From Asterella californica (Eukaryota; Streptophyta; Marchantiopsida; Marchantiales; Aytoniaceae): DNA of 64,000 bases. Positions 60,787-64,000 of the stretch are shown in pieces. The notes below the pieces were generated by a model. That model searched no databases and was not told the origin of the DNA. It saw nothing but the letters and a program-made list of their open reading frames with translations. Position 1 is the stretch's first letter; each line of letters starts with the position of its first letter. The DNA lies in assembly GCA_036924285.1 (NCBI GenBank), contig JAYKYS010000001.1, forward strand, positions 3,570,501 through 3,634,500. The letters are read 5' to 3'. Made by a program: the position numbers and the translations under genes.

Positions 60787-62690
60787 CTACTCTGATTGCT
60801 TGATGACAATCTCTACATGATCTGCCCCTATCGGAGCTCCTAACGCGACTTGTGATAAGCTAGAAAGCCCTGCGATTACCTTGGGTGTCACTGAGGTGGC
60901 TTCCTCCTCATCGTTCTGTGCTGACCCTGCTGTCGCAGATGCTGCTTCTTCCTCGGCTTCTGCTTCTGCTTCGGAAGACGGAAGCGTCTTTTGGGAAGCT
61001 GGGTCGAGTGGTGCTGCCTCGCTCTTCTGAGATATTGGTGCGGCACTAGGGACCATGGCGACCTCATAGAGGTCTGGGGAAGTCGCTTCCTCCACGCGAA
61101 ATACCTGGGAAGACGGTTCTTCTTTCTGTCTTCTGGGGCATCTTCTGGTGTCTTCTCGGCTTCCAACGCTGTCAGTACCAAGTGGACAGCGAGGTCGAAC
61201 TCCTCCTTCTCCAATCCGGATCCAGTCGATGGTGCTGGAGCTTGGGAAGATGCGGTTGCAGGTGGCGGAGTCAAGGGAAGACCATAGAGTGTCTTCACTC
61301 TCTCTATCTGCCGATCCAAATACATGAACATGCTCTCCTTGCACTCGACCAACCTCGCTCTGGACTCCTCGTCCCAGTCTCTAGCCAGGATAAGCAACTT
61401 CCTACCCGCGGTGAAGTTGAACTTCTTCCGGAGTGCCTCCACCGACTGTGCTAGCATCTCCTGTGCATGAACTTCCGCTGCTTCTCGCTGCATCTTCTCG
61501 GCTGCAACTCGCGCTTCTGCGGCTTCCCGTTGCGTCTTCCATGTTGTCCTTTCTTCTGCGAGGGCGGTGATCTTCCCCCGCACTCGGAGAACCTCTTGGT
61601 CACATTGATGTAGACGCGCCTGCAACTCCTGGTTGCCCTTCCTCAGTTGGGTCAGCTCCTTGACAGAAGCGGCTGCTTCCGCCTTGTACCTCGCTGCGAG
61701 CTTCTCCGTGGTGCGGAGACTAGCTTCCAGCACTTCTGTCTTCTTCTGGCCTTCTTCCTGACGCATCAAGGTGCGCAGACCGAATCCATGCTGCAAGGGT
61801 TTCTCTTGAGCCTTCGCTCTCTTCTCCAGCAACTCCATAGCTGGTTGGATCTCTGCGTGGAAGAAGGCGTTGAACTCTTCCAGTCTTCTTCCTGCGGAAG
61901 ACAGGGTCATCTCCACAATCCGATCGGAGGTGGCGACCTTGTCTTCTAGAGGCAAGGATACCTCTTCCACCACTGTGGTCTTCATCTTCTGTACACGGGA
62001 AGAAGCTACTCTTCTCATCTTCCGGGGTGGAAGATCTCTCCCCATGATAGAAGCGGTCCTCTTCACTGCGCTTCCTCGCATCGCAGTAGGAGTATCCATC
62101 CATCCTACGTCTTCTGGAGTCTTCGGAAGAACCCCTGGTGTTGCAGAAGCGATCTTCTGCTCCGGTCAGGTACTCAGCAGTTCTTCCTCCGAGTCAGACT
62201 CCGATCCCGAATGTATGAGGGAGGCGGTCTTCCTAAGTACACTTCTAGGGCCCATCTTCCTCAGAGGCGTGACGTCTTTCGACCCACTGGAGTCGTCTTC
62301 CCTCACCAGAAGCGTCTTCTGATGAGAGCCGGGTCTTAGTTGCGGCATCAGAGTGGGAGGGGAGTTGCGGCTGCTGCTCAGTCGTATTCTTCCGAGGTCT
62401 CCTCCTTCGCCTCAGGTTGCGCTGTCGGCCCATACTTCACCAACTGTCATTCCGTGAGGTCCCCTATGGCTACATACAAGTAGCAGAGGAAAGGTGTCAA
62501 GTGTCCTCCCGCCGGGTACCCAAGTATGCTAGTTCCGCCTGTACATATATGTGGAAGAATGAGCCCCAGTTGACGGACACTCCCTCATCCCACACTGCTT
62601 CCAGGAACTCTACGTCCTGATCTCCAAGGTACCTCGTCTTCTACGCTTTCCCCTTGGGAAAGAGATGCAGAAACAACTTTGCCAGAAGTC
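60787..62690 (-). pseudogene. Degenerate coiled-coil nuclear-type protein gene inside the long-TIR element
   Basis: Longest frame 62099-60888 (MDTPTAMRGSAVKRTAS). It has basic, nuclear-signal-like PPRKMRR, then about 200 residues of Glu/Lys/Ala/Arg heptad-rich coiled coil, then KFNFTAGRKLLILARDWDEE and a Pro/Ala-rich tail. Upstream on the same strand, the same frame (stop at 62168-62166) carries an acidic SGSESDSEEELL stretch. Further upstream, in other frames, is LGDQDVEFLEAVWDEGVSVNW...FFHIYVQAELAYLG. A frameshift near 61140 moves the true end into 61344-60787 (…DHVEIVIKQSE). Stops and shifts show decay. No enzymatic domain is recognised; a structural, gag-like or plant-mobile-domain-like role is only a guess. 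Confidence 0.55.
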
Positions 62691-62746
62691 ACTTCTTCGG
62701 CTCCTGGTAAGATTCGATCTTCCACTCGTTCCTTCCTACAGTCTAG

Positions 62747-64000
62747 CTTCTACTTCTCAGAAGACGAAACTAGTCTTCCAGAAGACAGCTACTCCGTCTT
62801 CCGGGATTCTAACAGTACTTCCTAGATAGCTCTCGTCTTCCGAGCTATATCTAAACAATCCTAACTAAGCAAGGCCTCGCATGGATTCCTAAGAAGACAA
62901 CCCACCTTGCATTACATCCTACTTCCTATCAGAAGATACAAGATTCGTGAAACGTAGAGTGCATAACAGGTTCAGAAGATGGTTGCGGGCTCCTACGATG
63001 ACAGTGGTCTCTGGGAAGACTCCCAGGACAGCTTCCGATTCAATGTCTTTTTCGGAAGACCTCCCGAAGTCAGGCTTCCCTTCACTGGTCTCACCTGTCT
63101 TCTTCTTCCTACGCGTAATCTATCCTCACAACAGACTCAAGACATTTGCACTCTGTTCTTCTGACTTCTCACCTCTCATACACACTCAGAAGAAGCTTGC
63201 TGCTTGGTGGGAAGACATGACCCTTGACCATTCTCTCCAGATTCTACCAGCAAGACTTCTCACGACTCTCTCCTAAGTTCGGGAAGAAGAAGGAATGGGC
63301 TGCTATGGGTCGGACAGAAGAGACCCGAAATGGACCCTCACGTCTTCTCGTGCATTTTGCCACCCTTCCAGTCTTCTAGTCTCTCTAGGAAGATGTGGAT
63401 TTGAGAAGCTTGGAAGACCGGGAGGCACAGGCCTAGTTCCCGACTTCCAACTTCTCGAAATAACAAAACAACTCACCAGCCACTCGGAATTCGTACCAAG
63501 CCTCTCTTATCACAAAAGCAAAGCAAATCCACTCTTGATACGAATCGTGCACAGTCGACTTCCGAAGACAGTCAAGCTATTGAAGCGTCTTCCGAAGACA
63601 GTCCTCCGAAGACAGTCTTCCGAAGATGTTCCAATCTTCCGAAGCGTCTTCTGGTCAAGGTTTCGGGAGTAGAGGGATGGTAGGGTAGGGAAATTGATAG
63701 CTAGGATCTCCAATTTGAGGGCTAGGAGTAGGGAAGCTCGAATTGAACTCAGGAAGAAGCAAGAAGATGTCTGACAGAAATTGGGCAGCGCTTCCGCGCC
63801 CAATGTCATAATAGGAAAATAGGGGTGGGGGATTGTTCGATCAGGCTGCCTGCAAACAACCGAGGAAGCGCGGGGGATACCAACCAAAGGCGAGAAGCAG
63901 TGGGGAAGGGAAGAGAACATGAGAAGAACCTCTACTGTCTTCTGTCGACTTCTCAAGCTGTCTGTGCTCTTCCGCGCGCTTTTGGCTCTGGTTCCAGCTC
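62747..64000. repeat. Right inverted-repeat arm, incomplete
   Basis: Inverted copy of the left arm. The last base of the window corresponds to about 58004 in the left arm, so roughly 0.5 kb of this arm, including the outer end and any target duplication, is not visible. Confidence 0.85.

Larger units (their letters stand above)
57468..64000. mobile_element. Long-inverted-repeat transposon-like element rich in GAAGAC motifs, right end outside window
   Basis: Two arms in opposite orientation, 57468-59287 and 62747-64000 (running off the edge), enclose a 3.5-kb core with a degenerate minus-strand gene. The left end GGGCTGTTTGTAATAA preceded by TTAA resembles ends of PIF/Harbinger-type elements (TAA/TTA target duplications), but I see no transposase. 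Dense GAAGAC/GTCTTC motifs fill both arms (eight in the first 100 bp). It could be a non-autonomous long-TIR DNA transposon, a foldback element, or two inverted copies of a repeat flanking a gene fragment. Confidence 0.6.

Noticed and set aside
1..64000. CRISPR arrays, rRNA genes, bacterial operons
   Set aside because: No regularly spaced short repeats, no rRNA-like segments and no Shine-Dalgarno-linked gene chains. The spliced genes and LTR elements show a eukaryotic nuclear sequence.

Overview
The window looks like nuclear DNA of a green plant. It carries plant-type B3, AP2/ERF and tandem Agenet domains, short GT-AG introns, CT-microsatellite leaders and a heavy load of retroelements. The Ty3/gypsy and reverse transcriptase families remind me of those I associate with bryophytes and charophyte algae, so I favour a non-seed streptophyte. 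I cannot fix the species.

Layout. (1) 1-1169, minus strand: the 5' part of an unrecognised gene running off the left edge (two coding exons, one intron). (2) 1.2-10.4 kb: intergenic, with a perfect hairpin and a CT-rich tract. (3) 10.4-17.7 kb: AT-rich, no credible gene, one near-perfect 38-bp foldback. (4) 17.7-24.8 kb: no coding support, but a strongly CT-rich block at 19.6-20.2 kb that may be the leader or promoter of the next gene, and a 250-bp tandem duplication. (5) 24,865-33,638, plus strand: the centrepiece, a ten-exon gene. Splicing the visible GT-AG sites gives one continuous frame of about 2,263 codons: tandem Agenet/Tudor-like domain, B3 DNA-binding domain, C3Hc3H zinc finger (split by an intron but restored by splicing), then one canonical and five divergent AP2-like modules. 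I know of no described family with this domain order. (6) 33.6-37.6 kb: 3' flank with a candidate extra exon, a tRNA-like relic and a 48-bp palindrome.

(7) 37.6-51.5 kb: nested transposons. A decayed non-LTR retrotransposon on the plus strand (C2H2 finger, reverse transcriptase, CCHC knuckle, restriction-like endonuclease region) is cut at 38,611 by a complete 10.1-kb Ty3/gypsy element on the minus strand. That element has LTRs 38612-40645 and 46682-48756, a primer binding site, a polypurine tract and a 4-bp target duplication. (8) 51.5-57.4 kb: AT-rich sequence, a second truncated gypsy fragment, a solo-LTR-like element and 60-bp repeats. (9) 57,468-64,000: a transposon-like unit with inverted repeat arms of about 1.8 kb, packed with the motif GAAGAC/GTCTTC. 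It encloses a broken coiled-coil protein gene and continues past the right edge.

The Agenet-B3-C3Hc3H-AP2 gene is the best candidate for an undescribed system. It would combine a putative histone-reading module, two unrelated plant DNA-binding folds and a chromatin-complex type zinc finger in one polypeptide. Exon calls come from reading splice sites and frames by eye; no transcript evidence was available.
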